A stretch of 64,000 bases of DNA, from positions 1-64,000 of the forward strand of contig JBCBKP010000001.1 in NCBI GenBank assembly GCA_038521625.1, in the 5' to 3' direction. Source of the stretch: JBCBKP01 sp038521625. Its GTDB lineage: Bacteria; Planctomycetota; Phycisphaerae; Phycisphaerales; UBA1924. A model generated the notes under the pieces. That model was given only the letters and a program-made list of their open reading frames with translations. It was not told where the DNA came from and did no database searches. The translations under genes were made by a program, and so were the position numbers. The first letter of the stretch is position 1. Every line of letters begins with the position of its first letter. Shown here piece by piece: positions 51,995-61,526 of the stretch.

Positions 51995-53203
51995 TCAGCC
52001 GCGGGCCCGCTCAAGCATCGTGCCGCGACGTCTGACGAGACCCGCCAGTTCCAGGGTGGTCAGGTGCACGCGCACCTCGGCGCCGCTCAATCCCGAGCGT
52101 TCGATCAGTGATTCCATGTCCAGCGGCTCGGTCAGCGTCTCGAGCAGCCGCCCCGGCGGGCCGTCGGGATTCGGCGCCGGCGCGGCGTCCGGTTCGCCCG
52201 CGGGCGGCGATGGCGCGAAGCGCTCGGCCCGCGTGCCCTGGTGCGCGTGGCGCGCCTGCGGCTCGAGCGCCGCGATGACGTCGCCCGGTTCGGTCACGAG
52301 CGTCGCGCCGTCCCGCAGCAGCGCGTTGCTGCCCAGGCTCTCCGCCGAGTCGATCCGCCCGGGGATTGCCATGACCTCGCGCCCCTGCTCCTCGGCGGCG
52401 ACGCGCGCGGTGATCAGCGCGCCGCTCTGGCGGCCCGCCTCGATCACGAGCACGCCAAGGCTCAGCCCGCTGATGATCCGGTTGCGCGCCGGGAAGTTGG
52501 TCGGCTCCGGCGGCGCGTCGATCGGTAGCTCGCTCACGACCGCGCCCCCTGTCGAGCTCGAGCCGATGCGCGCGAAGAGGTCTTTGTTCTCTGGCGGGTA
52601 GGGGCGCCCGAGGCCCGAGCCGAGCACGGCCACCGTCCGCCCGTTCGCCCCGAGCGACCCGCGGTGCGCCGCCGAGTCGATGCCCCGCGCGCCGCCCGAG
52701 ACGACGGTGAGACCGGCGGTGCCCATCGCCGCGCCGAAACGCCCGGCCTGCTCGAGCCCGTAGTGCGTGCATCGCCTGGAGCCGACGATCGCGACCGACG
52801 CGTCGTCGCGCTCGGTGAGTTCGCCGAGGATCGAGAGCACGATGGGTCGGTCGGGCAGCTCGCGCAGCAGGCTCGGGTAGTCGGGGTCTGCGGGCGTGCA
52901 GAGCGTCGCGCCGAGGTCGGCGGCCCGGCGCAGCTCGCGTTCGGCCTCACGCTCGGCCCGTCGCCGGCCTTCAGTCGCGGCTCGGGCGCGGCCCTGGCCG
53001 ATGCCGCGGATCTCGGACATCGCCGCGGGCGAGGCCTCGAGCGCGCGCTCGGGTGACCCGAAGCGCTCGACGAGGCGTCCGGCGAGCACCGGGCCGAGAC
53101 CGGGCAGGCGCTGGAGCGTGAGCGCGGCAAGGCGCTCGGAGTCGAGCTGGCCCGAGGTCGGCGCAGGTGATGGCGTCGGGGTCTGGTTCACGACCCGGAG
53201 CAT
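51995..53203 (-). CDS. dprA: DNA-processing protein DprA/Smf
   Basis: 402 residues from ATG 53203. The N-terminal part has a helix-hairpin-helix-like segment (LQRLPGLGPVLAGRLVERFG). The Rossmann-type DprA core follows: VAIVGSRRCTHYG, VVSGGARGIDSAAHRG, TVAVLGSGLGRPYPPENK, FPARNRIISGLS, and ALITARVAAEEQGREVMAIPG (in parts). The C-terminal winged helix (about 345-400; LETLTEPLDMESLIERSGLS) is present after a Pro-rich linker. DprA loads RecA on incoming single strands in natural transformation. That it neighbours lexA and that a PSP1/YaaT homologue is present fit a competence/DNA-uptake theme, without proof of competence. Confidence 0.95.
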   Translation of the reverse strand: MLRVVNQTPTPSPAPTSGQLDSERLAALTLQRLPGLGPVLAGRLVERFGSPERALEASPAAMSEIRGIGQGRARAATEGRRRAEREAERELRRAADLGATLCTPADPDYPSLLRELPDRPIVLSILGELTERDDASVAIVGSRRCTHYGLEQAGRFGAAMGTAGLTVVSGGARGIDSAAHRGSLGANGRTVAVLGSGLGRPYPPENKDLFARIGSSSTGGAVVSELPIDAPPEPTNFPARNRIISGLSLGVLVIEAGRQSGALITARVAAEEQGREVMAIPGRIDSAESLGSNALLRDGATLVTEPGDVIAALEPQARHAHQGTRAERFAPSPPAGEPDAAPAPNPDGPPGRLLETLTEPLDMESLIERSGLSGAEVRVHLTTLELAGLVRRRGTMLERARG

Positions 53204-53242
53204 ACCAAACAAGACCCGTCAGGCCGAGGGCGTTGGCCGACC

Positions 53243-53689
53243 TCAGTCGAGCGAGCCGCCGCCCGGGCGCTCGAGCGGGATCGGTCTGGCTTCGAGCTCG
53301 GGCGGGGGCGCATCGCCGGGGCCGGCGTCGTCGGCGCGCCGGTACGCGCCCTTGGCCTCGGCGGTCGCGGGCAGCACGCGGGCGACGAGGCTCGCCGGGT
53401 TCGAGCTCTGGACGTTCGAGAGCGCGATCTGCTGGGTCTCGACCTGGGCGTGGAAGAACGCTGGGTCGGGGCGCCTGACGGTCACGAAGATCTCGTGGAG
53501 GTCGTCCTGACGCCGCTCGCGGTCGATCCGGAGGTTCCAGCCGGCGGAGGGGGCCTGGAGGACGACCGCGTGGTTGCCCTCGCGCTGCGCCAGGCCCAGC
53601 GGCGGGCCCTCGTACGGCGCTTCGGCGATCTCCCACTTCGGGGAGCAGGCGGCGAGCAGCAGCGAGACGAGGGTGAGCAGGAGCGGCAT
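53243..53689 (-). CDS. small lipoprotein
   Basis: 148 residues from ATG 53689 (a GTG at 53713 would add eight residues). The lipobox is LLAAC (Cys15). The mature part has HAVVLQAPSAGWNLRIDRE and EIFVTVRRPDP, a beta-rich domain without a known family. It is divergent from the SpoIID gene across 85 bases and lies 40 bases upstream of dprA, so it may head that unit. Confidence 0.72.
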   Translation of the reverse strand: MPLLLTLVSLLLAACSPKWEIAEAPYEGPPLGLAQREGNHAVVLQAPSAGWNLRIDRERRQDDLHEIFVTVRRPDPAFFHAQVETQQIALSNVQSSNPASLVARVLPATAEAKGAYRRADDAGPGDAPPPELEARPIPLERPGGGSLD

Positions 53690-53774
53690 CGTGCGGTTCG
53701 TTGTGTTGTCCACGGGTCGGATTCCTGGGGTGGGGTTTCCCACGGGTGGCACGAAGCAAGGTACAACGGTACCG

Positions 53775-55118
53775 ATGACGATGCCTCGCGCTGCACGGAC
53801 CGCGGCCGCCCTTCTCCCGCTCGGGCTGTTGGTGGTTCTGCTCTTCTCGTGCCAGGGGGGCGCGCCGCGCGGGTCGGCATCCGCTCTGGCGACGTCGGCG
53901 CCCGAGGGCGGGCCGATCGGGCGGGCGTCGTTCGAAGACGAGCCGTCGATCCGCGTGCGCATCTTCCGCGGGATGCCGTCCCTGGAGGTCGGCGCCGAGC
54001 ATCCGTTGATCGTCTCGAGCCCGGCGACCGGCGAGACGCGCGCGCTGGTGCCGCCGGTCTCGATCGAGGCCTCGGAAGGCGGCGTCGTGGCTCGCGCGGT
54101 CGGTACAGAGATCCGCGCGCCGGCCGGCGGGCACCTCGAGCTGATCGAGTCTTCCGACGCGATCTACCGCGTCGGCCCCGATGCCGACGAGTCGTCGATC
54201 CGCGTCGCCGGTCGGCTCGCGGTGCATCCGGTCCGCGACGGGTCTCGTCTCGACGGGGTGCTCGAGCTGCCGATCGAGCGGTACCTGCCGGGCGTGCTCG
54301 CGGCGGAGCTGATCCCGGGCTGGGAGATGGCGGCCTTCGAGGCGCAGGCGATCGCGGCGCGCAGCTACGCGTTGCACGAGCGCTCGCGATCGCGCGCGAG
54401 CGGGCGCCGGTTCGACGTCGAGAGCACGACGCTCGACCAGGTCTTCGAGGGCGAGACCAGCAACACGCGGGCGATCGACGCGGTCGAGCGGACGCGAGGG
54501 CAGACGCTGCTGGCCCCCGACGGCCTGCTGCTGCGCGCGTACTACTCGAGCACGTGCGGCGGGCGGCCCGCGACGGCGTCGTCGGTCTGGCCCTCCGAGG
54601 GCGAGCTCTCGTTCAACAAGACGGCGCCGCTGCGCGGGCGCGTCCGCGACTGCCCGTGCGACGAGTCGCCGCTCTACCGCTGGGAGCGCACGCGGGGTCG
54701 CGAGGAGATCCGCGCCCGGCTGCGGGCCTGGGGCGCCTCGGCCGGGCACGATCTGCGACGCGTCGGGCGGGTGCTCTCGCTCGAGGTCGAGCGGACGAGC
54801 GTCACCGGCCGGCCCGAGCGGTTCAAGATCATCGACGACGCGGGCGCCGTCTACCGGGTGTCATCCGAGAACCTGCGCGTGGCGATGAACACCACGGCGC
54901 CGGGGCAGCCGGCGATCACGCGCCAGACCCGCGTGCCCTCGGGCGATCTCGAGGCGACCGTCGCGAGCGGGCGTGTCGTCCTGCGCGGTCGCGGCTTCGG
55001 GCACGGCGTCGGGCTGTGCCAGTTCGGGGCGCAGGGCTACGCCGAGCAGGGCCACAGCGCCGAGCGCATGCTGCGCCGGTTCTACCCGGGCGCGCGGATC
55101 GAGCGCCTCTACCGCTAG
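53775..55118 (+). CDS. SpoIID/LytB-family lytic transglycosylase-like lipoprotein
   Basis: 447 residues from ATG 53775. The lipobox ends VLLFSC. The SpoIID domain is at about 150-445: YLPGVLAAELIPGWEMAAFEAQA with the catalytic-type Glu, ARSYALHE, YYSSTCGGRP, and the closing GRGFGHGVGLCQFGAQGYA. SpoIID cuts glycan strands lacking stem peptides in Bacillus; in non-sporulating Gram-negative-type bacteria the homologues remodel septal peptidoglycan. Its presence beside murE-murF-mraY supports a real cell wall. There is no Shine-Dalgarno; GGTAC-AACG-GTACC (53760-53773) directly precedes the start. Confidence 0.9.
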   Translation: MTMPRAARTAAALLPLGLLVVLLFSCQGGAPRGSASALATSAPEGGPIGRASFEDEPSIRVRIFRGMPSLEVGAEHPLIVSSPATGETRALVPPVSIEASEGGVVARAVGTEIRAPAGGHLELIESSDAIYRVGPDADESSIRVAGRLAVHPVRDGSRLDGVLELPIERYLPGVLAAELIPGWEMAAFEAQAIAARSYALHERSRSRASGRRFDVESTTLDQVFEGETSNTRAIDAVERTRGQTLLAPDGLLLRAYYSSTCGGRPATASSVWPSEGELSFNKTAPLRGRVRDCPCDESPLYRWERTRGREEIRARLRAWGASAGHDLRRVGRVLSLEVERTSVTGRPERFKIIDDAGAVYRVSSENLRVAMNTTAPGQPAITRQTRVPSGDLEATVASGRVVLRGRGFGHGVGLCQFGAQGYAEQGHSAERMLRRFYPGARIERLYR

Positions 55119-55174
55119 CCGCCTTCCCTCTCGCGCGCGGCCTCCGGCGGTTCCCCTCGAGCGCGGCTCTAGAT

Positions 55175-55606
55175 CTAGATCACCATGTCGATCAGCGTGC
55201 CCGTGTTGTTGACGCGCCGGACGACCTGCTCATCGACGACCTCTGTCCTGAAGACCGGGTCGGTCACGGGCGAGACGTCGCCGAGCGCGGGCGCGTCGTA
55301 GAGACGCTCGCGTGCAATCGCGGACGGCTCGAAGCTGTCCCGGGTCTCGCCCCGCGTCTCGGCGGGCTCCTGCGACTGGGGGCGGCGGTCGTGCTCGGCG
55401 CGGTCCGCGGCGGTGACCCGGCGCGCGAGAAGTTCGGCGGCACGCTCGGTGTGGCGGTGCTCGTCGTTCAGCGTTTCGAAAAACGTCGAGAACCGAGGCG
55501 GGTCGATCTTGTAGCACTGCTCGTGGTTGTGGATCGGCTCGATATGCACGCCCGTGGTGATGCAGGCGGCGGGCCCGGGCATTCGGTCCGAGAAGAACCC
55601 GGCCAT
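55175..55606 (-). CDS. hypothetical protein
   Basis: 143 residues from ATG 55606; the frame is open further up but with poor codon use. It is hydrophilic, with a His/Cys-bearing N-terminus (CITTGVHIEPIHNHEQCYKIDP), a central helix (STFFETLNDEHRHTERAAELLARRV) and an acidic/Arg-rich middle. It ends with VNNTGTLIDMVI. No family is known. It is convergent with the SpoIID gene and divergent from queA. Confidence 0.55.
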   Translation of the reverse strand: MAGFFSDRMPGPAACITTGVHIEPIHNHEQCYKIDPPRFSTFFETLNDEHRHTERAAELLARRVTAADRAEHDRRPQSQEPAETRGETRDSFEPSAIARERLYDAPALGDVSPVTDPVFRTEVVDEQVVRRVNNTGTLIDMVI

Positions 55607-55717
55607 CGGGAGCGGGGGCGGGTGGGCGTGCGAGTTCCGGGCGTGGCGCGTTGCCCGGACGCAACGGGGCCGATGCGCCCGGGCATCGTGGGGTGCCCCC
55701 GCGCTAGGGTGACGCCG

Positions 55718-56842
55718 ATGCGGATCGACGAGCTCGAGTTCGACCTGCCGCGCGAGCTGATCGCGACGCGCCCGGCGGACCCGCGGGACTCGGCACGGCT
55801 GATGGTCCTGAGCCGGTCGGACCCGGGACGCCTCGAGCACCGGGCGGTCCGCGACCTGCCCGAGCTGCTCGACGCGGGCGACCTGCTGGTCGTGAACGAC
55901 ACGCGGGTGCTCCCGGCCCGCTTCCGCGGCGTGAACCTCGAGAGCCGCGGGAAGGTCGAGGGGCTCTGGATCCGCGACGCCGAGGTGGCGGGCGGCCCCG
56001 GCTGGGTCGCGATGCTCAAGGCACGCCGGCACAGGCCGGGCTACCGCATCGAGCTGCTGGACCGGGAGGGGGCGCGGTCGGGCGTGGTGCTCGAGATCCT
56101 GGAGCGCGCCGGCCCGGAGATCGGCGGCGAGGGCTGGGTGGTGCGGCTGGAGGGCGCGGCGAACACCGGGGAGGCGCTCGATCGGGTCGGGCTGGCGCCG
56201 CTGCCGCCGTACATCCTCGCGGCCCGTCGCGACGCGGGCGAGGCGATCGATCGGCCCGAGGATCTGGATCGGTACCAGACGACCTTCGCTGGCGGCGAGG
56301 TCGGCTCGGTCGCGGCGCCGACGGCGGGGATGCATCTGACAGGCGGCGTGTTCGAGCGTCTCCGCGGGCGCGGGGTCGAGCGGGCCGAGGTGACGCTGCA
56401 CGTCGGCGCGGGGACATTCAAGCCGATCGAGACCGAGCTGGTCGAGGCCCACCCGATGCACTCGGAGTGGTGCTCGATGGACGGGGACGCCGCGCGCTTG
56501 ATCTTCGACGAGAGGCGGGCCGGCCGGGTGGTGGCGGTGGGCTCGACGAGCGCGCGGACGATCGAGAGCTACGCGCGGGAGGTGGCGGGCGGTGCGGCCC
56601 GGCCCGGGTTCCTCGAGACCGACCTGCTGATCACCCCGGGGTACCGCTGGCGGCGGGTGGACGCGCTGGTGACGAACTTTCACCTGCCGAGGTCGACGCT
56701 GCTGGCGATGGTGGCGTCCTTCCTCGACCAGGGCGGGGCCCGCGGCGACGGGCTCGAGCGGCTGCTCGCGGTCTACGCGGCGGCGGTCCGCGAGGGCTAC
56801 CGGTTCTTCAGCTACGGGGACGCGATGGTGATCCTGCCCTAG
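55718..56842 (+). CDS. queA: S-adenosylmethionine:tRNA ribosyltransferase-isomerase
   Basis: 374 residues from ATG 55718. It makes epoxyqueuosine in tRNA by moving the ribosyl part of SAM to 7-aminomethyl-7-deazaguanine. Motifs are full: FDLPRELIATRPADPRDSARL, LLVVNDTRVLPARF, PYI(L), QTTFA, SVAAPTAGMHLT, TLHVGAGTFKP, and TNFHLPRSTLLAMVASF. Length matches the family. It lies 150 bases upstream of murE on the same strand. No other queuosine gene is nearby. Confidence 0.95.
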   Translation: MRIDELEFDLPRELIATRPADPRDSARLMVLSRSDPGRLEHRAVRDLPELLDAGDLLVVNDTRVLPARFRGVNLESRGKVEGLWIRDAEVAGGPGWVAMLKARRHRPGYRIELLDREGARSGVVLEILERAGPEIGGEGWVVRLEGAANTGEALDRVGLAPLPPYILAARRDAGEAIDRPEDLDRYQTTFAGGEVGSVAAPTAGMHLTGGVFERLRGRGVERAEVTLHVGAGTFKPIETELVEAHPMHSEWCSMDGDAARLIFDERRAGRVVAVGSTSARTIESYAREVAGGAARPGFLETDLLITPGYRWRRVDALVTNFHLPRSTLLAMVASFLDQGGARGDGLERLLAVYAAAVREGYRFFSYGDAMVILP

Positions 56843-56995
56843 CGGGATCGTGTGGGCGCTGGCCTGTGGTGTCGCAGGCGATCGGGCGTTCGATGGCGCG
56901 GTCGCGGTGAAATGCCGATACTCGTGTGTCCGGGGCGGTCCCTGCGCGGGGTCCGAGGCCGGACTGGCCCGGCGTGCAGGCGAGACCGCTCAGGG

Positions 56996-58603
56996 ATGGA
57001 TCTGGGGACGCTGATCGAGGGGCTGCCGATCGCGCTGCGCGGGGACGCGGCGGGGGCCGGCGTGCGCATCTGCGACGTGACCGACGACAGCCGGACGGTC
57101 GTGCCGGGGTCGCTGTTCATCGCGCGGGCGGGCGTCTCGGACGACGGGCGCCGGTACATCGCGGGCGCGGTCGAGGCGGGCGCGGCGGCGGTGCTGACCG
57201 ACGACGAGGGCTCGCTGGCGGGCCTGCCGGCGGGCGTCGCGGGGCTGGAGCCGGCTCCGGGGTCGCCCGGCCTGCGTGAGCTGACGGCGCGGCTCGCGGA
57301 GCGCTGGTTCGGGGCGCCGAGCTCGCGCCTGATCGTGGCGGGCGTGACCGGCACCAACGGGAAGACGACGGTCGCGCACCTGGTGCACCGGCTGTGCAAC
57401 GCGTGCGGCGTGCGGTGCGGACTGATCGGGACGGTCGAGATCGACGACGGCTCGGAGCGCAGCCCGGCCGGCATGACGACGCCGGCGGCGCTCGAGCTGG
57501 CGCGGACGATGTCGGTGATGGTCGAGTCCGGCTGTCGTGCGGTCGTGAGCGAGGTCTCCAGCCACGCGCTCGACCAGGCTCGGGTCGACGCGGTCCGGTT
57601 CGACGTCGCGGCGTTCACCAACCTGACCGGCGATCACCTGGACTACCACGGCGACATGGACGCGTACGCGTCGGCCAAGCGCCGGCTCTTCGAGCTGCTC
57701 GCGGCCGACCCGGGCGGCGGTTTGGCCGTGGTGAACCTGGACGACCCGCGCGGGCGGTGGATGGCGGGTCCGGCGGGGCGCGTCGCCGGCTGCTCGATGA
57801 GCGCGGCGGACGCGGCGTGGAACGTGCGGACGCTCTGGGCCGGCGGGGGCGGGTCGCGTCTGGTGATCGACCGGATCGACCACGAGGGCCCGGCGCAGCT
57901 CGAGGCGACGGTCGAGCTGATCGGCGCGCACAATGCGATGAACGTGCTGCAGTCGGTGGTGATCGCCGACGAGATCGTTCGCCGCGCGGGGGTCGAGGAG
58001 CCCGAGGCGCGGCGCCGGATGCTCGAGCGCGCGATGTCGCTGCTGACCGCGCCCGCGGGGCGTCTGGAGCGGGTCTCGACGCCGTCCGACGACGTCGTGG
58101 GGTTCGTCGACTACGCGCACACGGACGACGCGCTCGAGAAGGCGGCGTCGGCGCTGCGGTCGGTGATGCGCGCCGGCTCGTCGCTGTGGCTGGTCTTCGG
58201 CTGCGGGGGCGAACGCGACACGGGCAAGCGCCCGCGGATGGGGCACGTCGCGGCGCGCCTCGCGGACAAGATCGTCGTGACCTCCGACAACCCGCGCTCC
58301 GAGCCGCCCGCCTCGATCGTGCGCGACATCCTCGAGGGCGTGCCCGGGCCGGTGCGCCGGGGCAGCCGCGTGCACGTGCACGTGGACCGGGCCGAGGCGA
58401 TCGGCGTGGCCGCCCGTCTCGCGGCGCCCGGGGATGTGATCCTCGTTGCGGGCAAGGGGCACGAGACCGAGCAGGTGATCGGCGAGGAGGTCGGCGGTGT
58501 GACGACGCTCCGGACGCTGCCGTTCGACGACCGCGAGCAACTGCGCGAGGCGCTGCGCGCCCGGCGCGAGGGCACCCGCGGGCGTTCGGCGGCGAGGGCG
58601 TAG
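56996..58603 (+). CDS. murE: UDP-MurNAc-tripeptide ligase (meso-diaminopimelate adding)
   Basis: 535 residues from ATG 56996. This cytoplasmic ATP-dependent ligase adds the third amino acid to UDP-MurNAc-dipeptide. Motifs: DSRTVVPGSLF, the P-loop TGTNGKTT, SSHALDQARV, FTNLTGDHLDYHGDM with the carbamylated-Lys region, VDYAHTDDALE, VFGCGGERDTGKR, and TSDNPRSEPP. The DNPR motif is the signature for meso-diaminopimelate instead of lysine. It is somewhat longer than E. coli MurE (about 495). It is first of murE-murF-mraY, with a 3-base gap to murF. Confidence 0.96.
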   Translation: MDLGTLIEGLPIALRGDAAGAGVRICDVTDDSRTVVPGSLFIARAGVSDDGRRYIAGAVEAGAAAVLTDDEGSLAGLPAGVAGLEPAPGSPGLRELTARLAERWFGAPSSRLIVAGVTGTNGKTTVAHLVHRLCNACGVRCGLIGTVEIDDGSERSPAGMTTPAALELARTMSVMVESGCRAVVSEVSSHALDQARVDAVRFDVAAFTNLTGDHLDYHGDMDAYASAKRRLFELLAADPGGGLAVVNLDDPRGRWMAGPAGRVAGCSMSAADAAWNVRTLWAGGGGSRLVIDRIDHEGPAQLEATVELIGAHNAMNVLQSVVIADEIVRRAGVEEPEARRRMLERAMSLLTAPAGRLERVSTPSDDVVGFVDYAHTDDALEKAASALRSVMRAGSSLWLVFGCGGERDTGKRPRMGHVAARLADKIVVTSDNPRSEPPASIVRDILEGVPGPVRRGSRVHVHVDRAEAIGVAARLAAPGDVILVAGKGHETEQVIGEEVGGVTTLRTLPFDDREQLREALRARREGTRGRSAARA

Positions 58604-58606
58604 CGC

Positions 58607-60064
58607 GTGGGCACCTGGGGCGCCGAGGAGGTCGCGGCGGCGGTGTCGGGCGGCTGGATCGCCGAGCCGAAGCGCGAGATGCGCGGCGCCACCATCGACT
58701 CGCGCGAGGTCGAGGACGGCAACATCTTCTTCGCGCTGCGCGGCGAGAACACCGACGGGCACCGCTTCCTGCAGGACGCCGCCGACCGCGGGGCCGGCGC
58801 GGTCGTGATCGAGGACCGCACCTACGCGGCGTTCGGCGGGCAGCTGCGCGGCTGCGGCGTGCTGCTCGTCGATGACGTGCGCGCGGCGCTGCACGCGATG
58901 GCGCTGGCGTGGCGCGCCCGCCTGCACGGCAGGGTCATCGGCGTGACGGGATCGAACGGCAAGACCTCGACCGTGCGGATGATCGACGCGGCGATCTCGG
59001 GCGACCCGGACGCGACGCCGCGCCTCAGGGGCTCGCGGTCGGTCCGCAGCTACAACAACGACCTGGGCGTCCCGCTGACGCTGCTGAACGCGGCGGAGGA
59101 GGACGACTACGTCGTCTGCGAGATCGGCATGAGCGGCCCCGGCGAGATCGCGCCGCTCGCGCACCTCGCCTGGCCCGACGCGGTGGTGATTACCTCGATC
59201 GGGCGCGCCCACCTCGAGGCGTTCGGCTCGATCGGGCGGATCGCGGTGGAGAAGGCCTCGATCCTCAGCGGTCTCAGCAGCGACGGGATCGCGTTCGTCT
59301 GCGACGGCGTCCCCGATCTCGACGCGCACATCGACGACGTCTATGGCGACGTCGAGGTCGTGCGGTTCGGGCTCGGGCGCCGCGCGCGCCCGCGGATCAT
59401 CTCGATCGGCCCCGGCGAGCGCGGCGCGCGGTTCGTCTTCGACGACGGCGCGGACTTCGAGTCGCCGCTGCCGGGTGATCACAACGCGCTCAACGCCGCC
59501 GCGGCCGTGGCGGTCGCGCGCTGGGTGGGCGTGCCTGACGCGTCGATCCGCGCGGGCCTCGCGCGCGCCGAGACCCCGCCGATGCGGCTCGAGCCGGCCG
59601 AGGTGGTGGTGCCGGGGGGCGTCGCGCTGCTGATCAACGACGCGTACAACGCCAACCCCGAGAGCGTCCTCGCGGCGATGGAGATGCTGGCGACCGGGCG
59701 GCTCGACCCGCCCGGGGCGGCGCGCCGGCGGCGCGTCGCGCTGCTTGGCGAGATGCTCGAGCTCGGCGGCGAGGCCGAGGCGGCGCACCGCGAGATCGGG
59801 GCGCGCGTCGCCGGGCTGGAAGGCATCGACGCGCTCTGGTGCGTCGGGCCGAGCGCCGGCGTCGCGACCGGCGCCGCCCAGCTCGCGGGGTTCGGCGGCG
59901 AGCTGCGCGACTTCCCGGGCGCGACCGAGCCGGCGCTGACCGAGCTCGGCGGCGGCGTCCGCGCCGGCGATGTCGTGCTGATCAAGGGCTCGCGGGGCGT
60001 GCGCCTCGAGCGTTTCGTCGAGCTGCTCCGCGCCGCCGGGCGGACGCGGTCGGCCGCGGGCTGA
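58607..60064 (+). CDS. murF: UDP-MurNAc-tripeptide:D-Ala-D-Ala ligase
   Basis: 485 residues with GTG start three bases after murE. It adds D-Ala-D-Ala to the precursor. Motifs: IDSREVEDGNIFFALRGENTDGH, P-loop GVTGSNGKTSTV, SYNNDLGVPLTLL, EIGMSGPGEIAPLA, GDHNALNAAAAVAVA, INDAYNANPESVLAA and LLGEMLELG. All key residues of the family are visible. The length is slightly above the usual 450. mraY follows after 12 bases. Confidence 0.96.
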   Translation: MGTWGAEEVAAAVSGGWIAEPKREMRGATIDSREVEDGNIFFALRGENTDGHRFLQDAADRGAGAVVIEDRTYAAFGGQLRGCGVLLVDDVRAALHAMALAWRARLHGRVIGVTGSNGKTSTVRMIDAAISGDPDATPRLRGSRSVRSYNNDLGVPLTLLNAAEEDDYVVCEIGMSGPGEIAPLAHLAWPDAVVITSIGRAHLEAFGSIGRIAVEKASILSGLSSDGIAFVCDGVPDLDAHIDDVYGDVEVVRFGLGRRARPRIISIGPGERGARFVFDDGADFESPLPGDHNALNAAAAVAVARWVGVPDASIRAGLARAETPPMRLEPAEVVVPGGVALLINDAYNANPESVLAAMEMLATGRLDPPGAARRRRVALLGEMLELGGEAEAAHREIGARVAGLEGIDALWCVGPSAGVATGAAQLAGFGGELRDFPGATEPALTELGGGVRAGDVVLIKGSRGVRLERFVELLRAAGRTRSAAG

Positions 60065-60076
60065 TAGAACACCGAC

Positions 60077-61267
60077 GTGCTCTACTGGCTGAGAGAGAGA
60101 CTGATCAGCGGCGCGGGCTGGGGATGGCTCGACGGGCCGCCGTTCAGCCTCTTCGAGCAGATCGAGTTCCGCGCGGCGCTGGGCGCGATCGTCTCGTTCC
60201 TGATCGTCGTGCTGCTCGGCCGGCGCGTCATCGAGACGCTGCGCCGGCTCAAGATCGGCGACACGGGCCTGACCGACGCGGCGGCGCTGCAGTCGCACGC
60301 GCAGAGCAAGAAGAACGTCCCGACCATGGGAGGCGTGCTGATCTGCGGCGCCACCCTGCTCAGCTTCGGAGCGATCGCCGACATCACGCAGGACCTGGTC
60401 AAGATCGGTCTGGTCGTCCTGCTCTGGCTCTCGTTCCTCGGCGGCGTCGACGACTTCCTCAAGCTGACCGCGGCCCGGCGCGACGGCGGGCGCCAGGGCC
60501 TGTACGCGTGGGAGAAGCTGGTCTTCCAGCTCGGGCTCGGCCTGCTCGTCGGCTGGTTCGGCTACGACGCCGTCGCGAGCCTGACCCCCCCGCCCGCCGA
60601 GGGCGCCGGCGTGATCGGGCACGTCGTAAACCTTCCGTTCCAGCGCACCTACACGCCCGGCGGCGGCGGGATCGAGCCCGGGCTGCTGTTCCTCCCGCGC
60701 TGGGCGTATGTCCTGGTCGCGGTGCTGTTCCTGACCGGCATGAGCAACGCGGTGAACATCACCGACGGGATGGACGGCCTCGCCGGGGGCGTCGCCGCCT
60801 CGGTGCTGTTCGGGCTGCTGCTGCTCGCGCTGATCGCCAACAACGCCGAGTACGCACGCGACCTTCTGGTCCCGCACGTCCCGACCGCGGGCGAGCTCGC
60901 CGTGCTCTCGGGCTCGCTCGCCGGCGCGTGCCTGGGCTTCCTCTGGTGGAACTCGAACCCGGCGCAGGTCTTCATGGGCGACACCGGGTCGCTCGCGATC
61001 GGCGGTGTGATCGCCTTCGTCGCCATCGCGATCCGCCAGGAGGTCGTCACGCTGCTCATGTGCGGCGTGTTCCTGCTCGAGATCGCCAGCGTCGTGCTGC
61101 AGGTCGGCAGCTACAAGCTGCGGGGCGGGCGCCGCGTCTTCCGGTGCGCGCCGTACCACCACCACCTGCAGATGGGCGGCTGGCCGGAGAACCGCATCGT
61201 TTCTCGGTTCTGGATCGTGACCGTCCTGCTCACGATCCTCGCCGTCGTCAGCGTGAAGGTGCGCTAA
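60077..61267 (+). CDS. mraY: phospho-MurNAc-pentapeptide transferase
   Basis: 396 residues, GTG start (VLYWLRERL). This polytopic inner-membrane enzyme makes lipid I from UDP-MurNAc-pentapeptide and undecaprenyl phosphate. Motifs: KKNVPTMGGVLI, GVDDFLKL with the metal-binding Asp pair, NAVNITDGMDGLAGG, NPAQVFMGDTGSLAIGG and the His motif PYHHHLQMGG. About ten membrane helices. A small extra loop (about 190-215) is inserted relative to E. coli. murD and ftsW do not follow; hairpins and a tRNA gene end the cluster. Confidence 0.96.
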   Translation: MLYWLRERLISGAGWGWLDGPPFSLFEQIEFRAALGAIVSFLIVVLLGRRVIETLRRLKIGDTGLTDAAALQSHAQSKKNVPTMGGVLICGATLLSFGAIADITQDLVKIGLVVLLWLSFLGGVDDFLKLTAARRDGGRQGLYAWEKLVFQLGLGLLVGWFGYDAVASLTPPPAEGAGVIGHVVNLPFQRTYTPGGGGIEPGLLFLPRWAYVLVAVLFLTGMSNAVNITDGMDGLAGGVAASVLFGLLLLALIANNAEYARDLLVPHVPTAGELAVLSGSLAGACLGFLWWNSNPAQVFMGDTGSLAIGGVIAFVAIAIRQEVVTLLMCGVFLLEIASVVLQVGSYKLRGGRRVFRCAPYHHHLQMGGWPENRIVSRFWIVTVLLTILAVVSVKVR

Positions 61268-61412
61268 TCCGGAGACGACGGCGGGCGGGGCGAGATCGCG
61301 GGCGGCCCCGTCTGAGCGTCTTGAACGACGCCCACCGATACCGCGATCGCGGCGTCCACGCTCCGCGACCGATCGGGAGATTCCTCGCTCGAAGACGGCC
61401 TACCATCCTGGC

Positions 61413-61436
61413 CCGCCCGGCCTGCGTGCCGGGCGG
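61413..61436 (+). terminator. 9-bp hairpin after mraY
   Basis: CCGCCCGGC (61413-61421) and GCCGGGCGG (61428-61436) form a perfect 9-bp stem with a 6-base loop, followed by TTGTC. It is likely to end murE-murF-mraY. The rest of 61268-61526 shows no gene. Confidence 0.5.
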
Positions 61437-61497
61437 TTGTCACGTCGGGGGCGGTCGCAGGACGACGCCCCCTCCGGCGCGGCGGGATAGTGGATCG

Positions 61498-61519
61498 CCC
61501 GACCGGCCGCCCGGTCGGG
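61498..61519 (+). terminator. 9-bp CCGC-loop hairpin just before tRNA-Thr
   Basis: CCCGACCGG (61498-61506) and CCGGTCGGG (61511-61519) form a perfect stem with a 4-base loop, eight bases before the tRNA. It may be a second stop for the mur operon or a processing signal for the tRNA precursor. Confidence 0.45.
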
Positions 61520-61526
61520 ATCAGCC

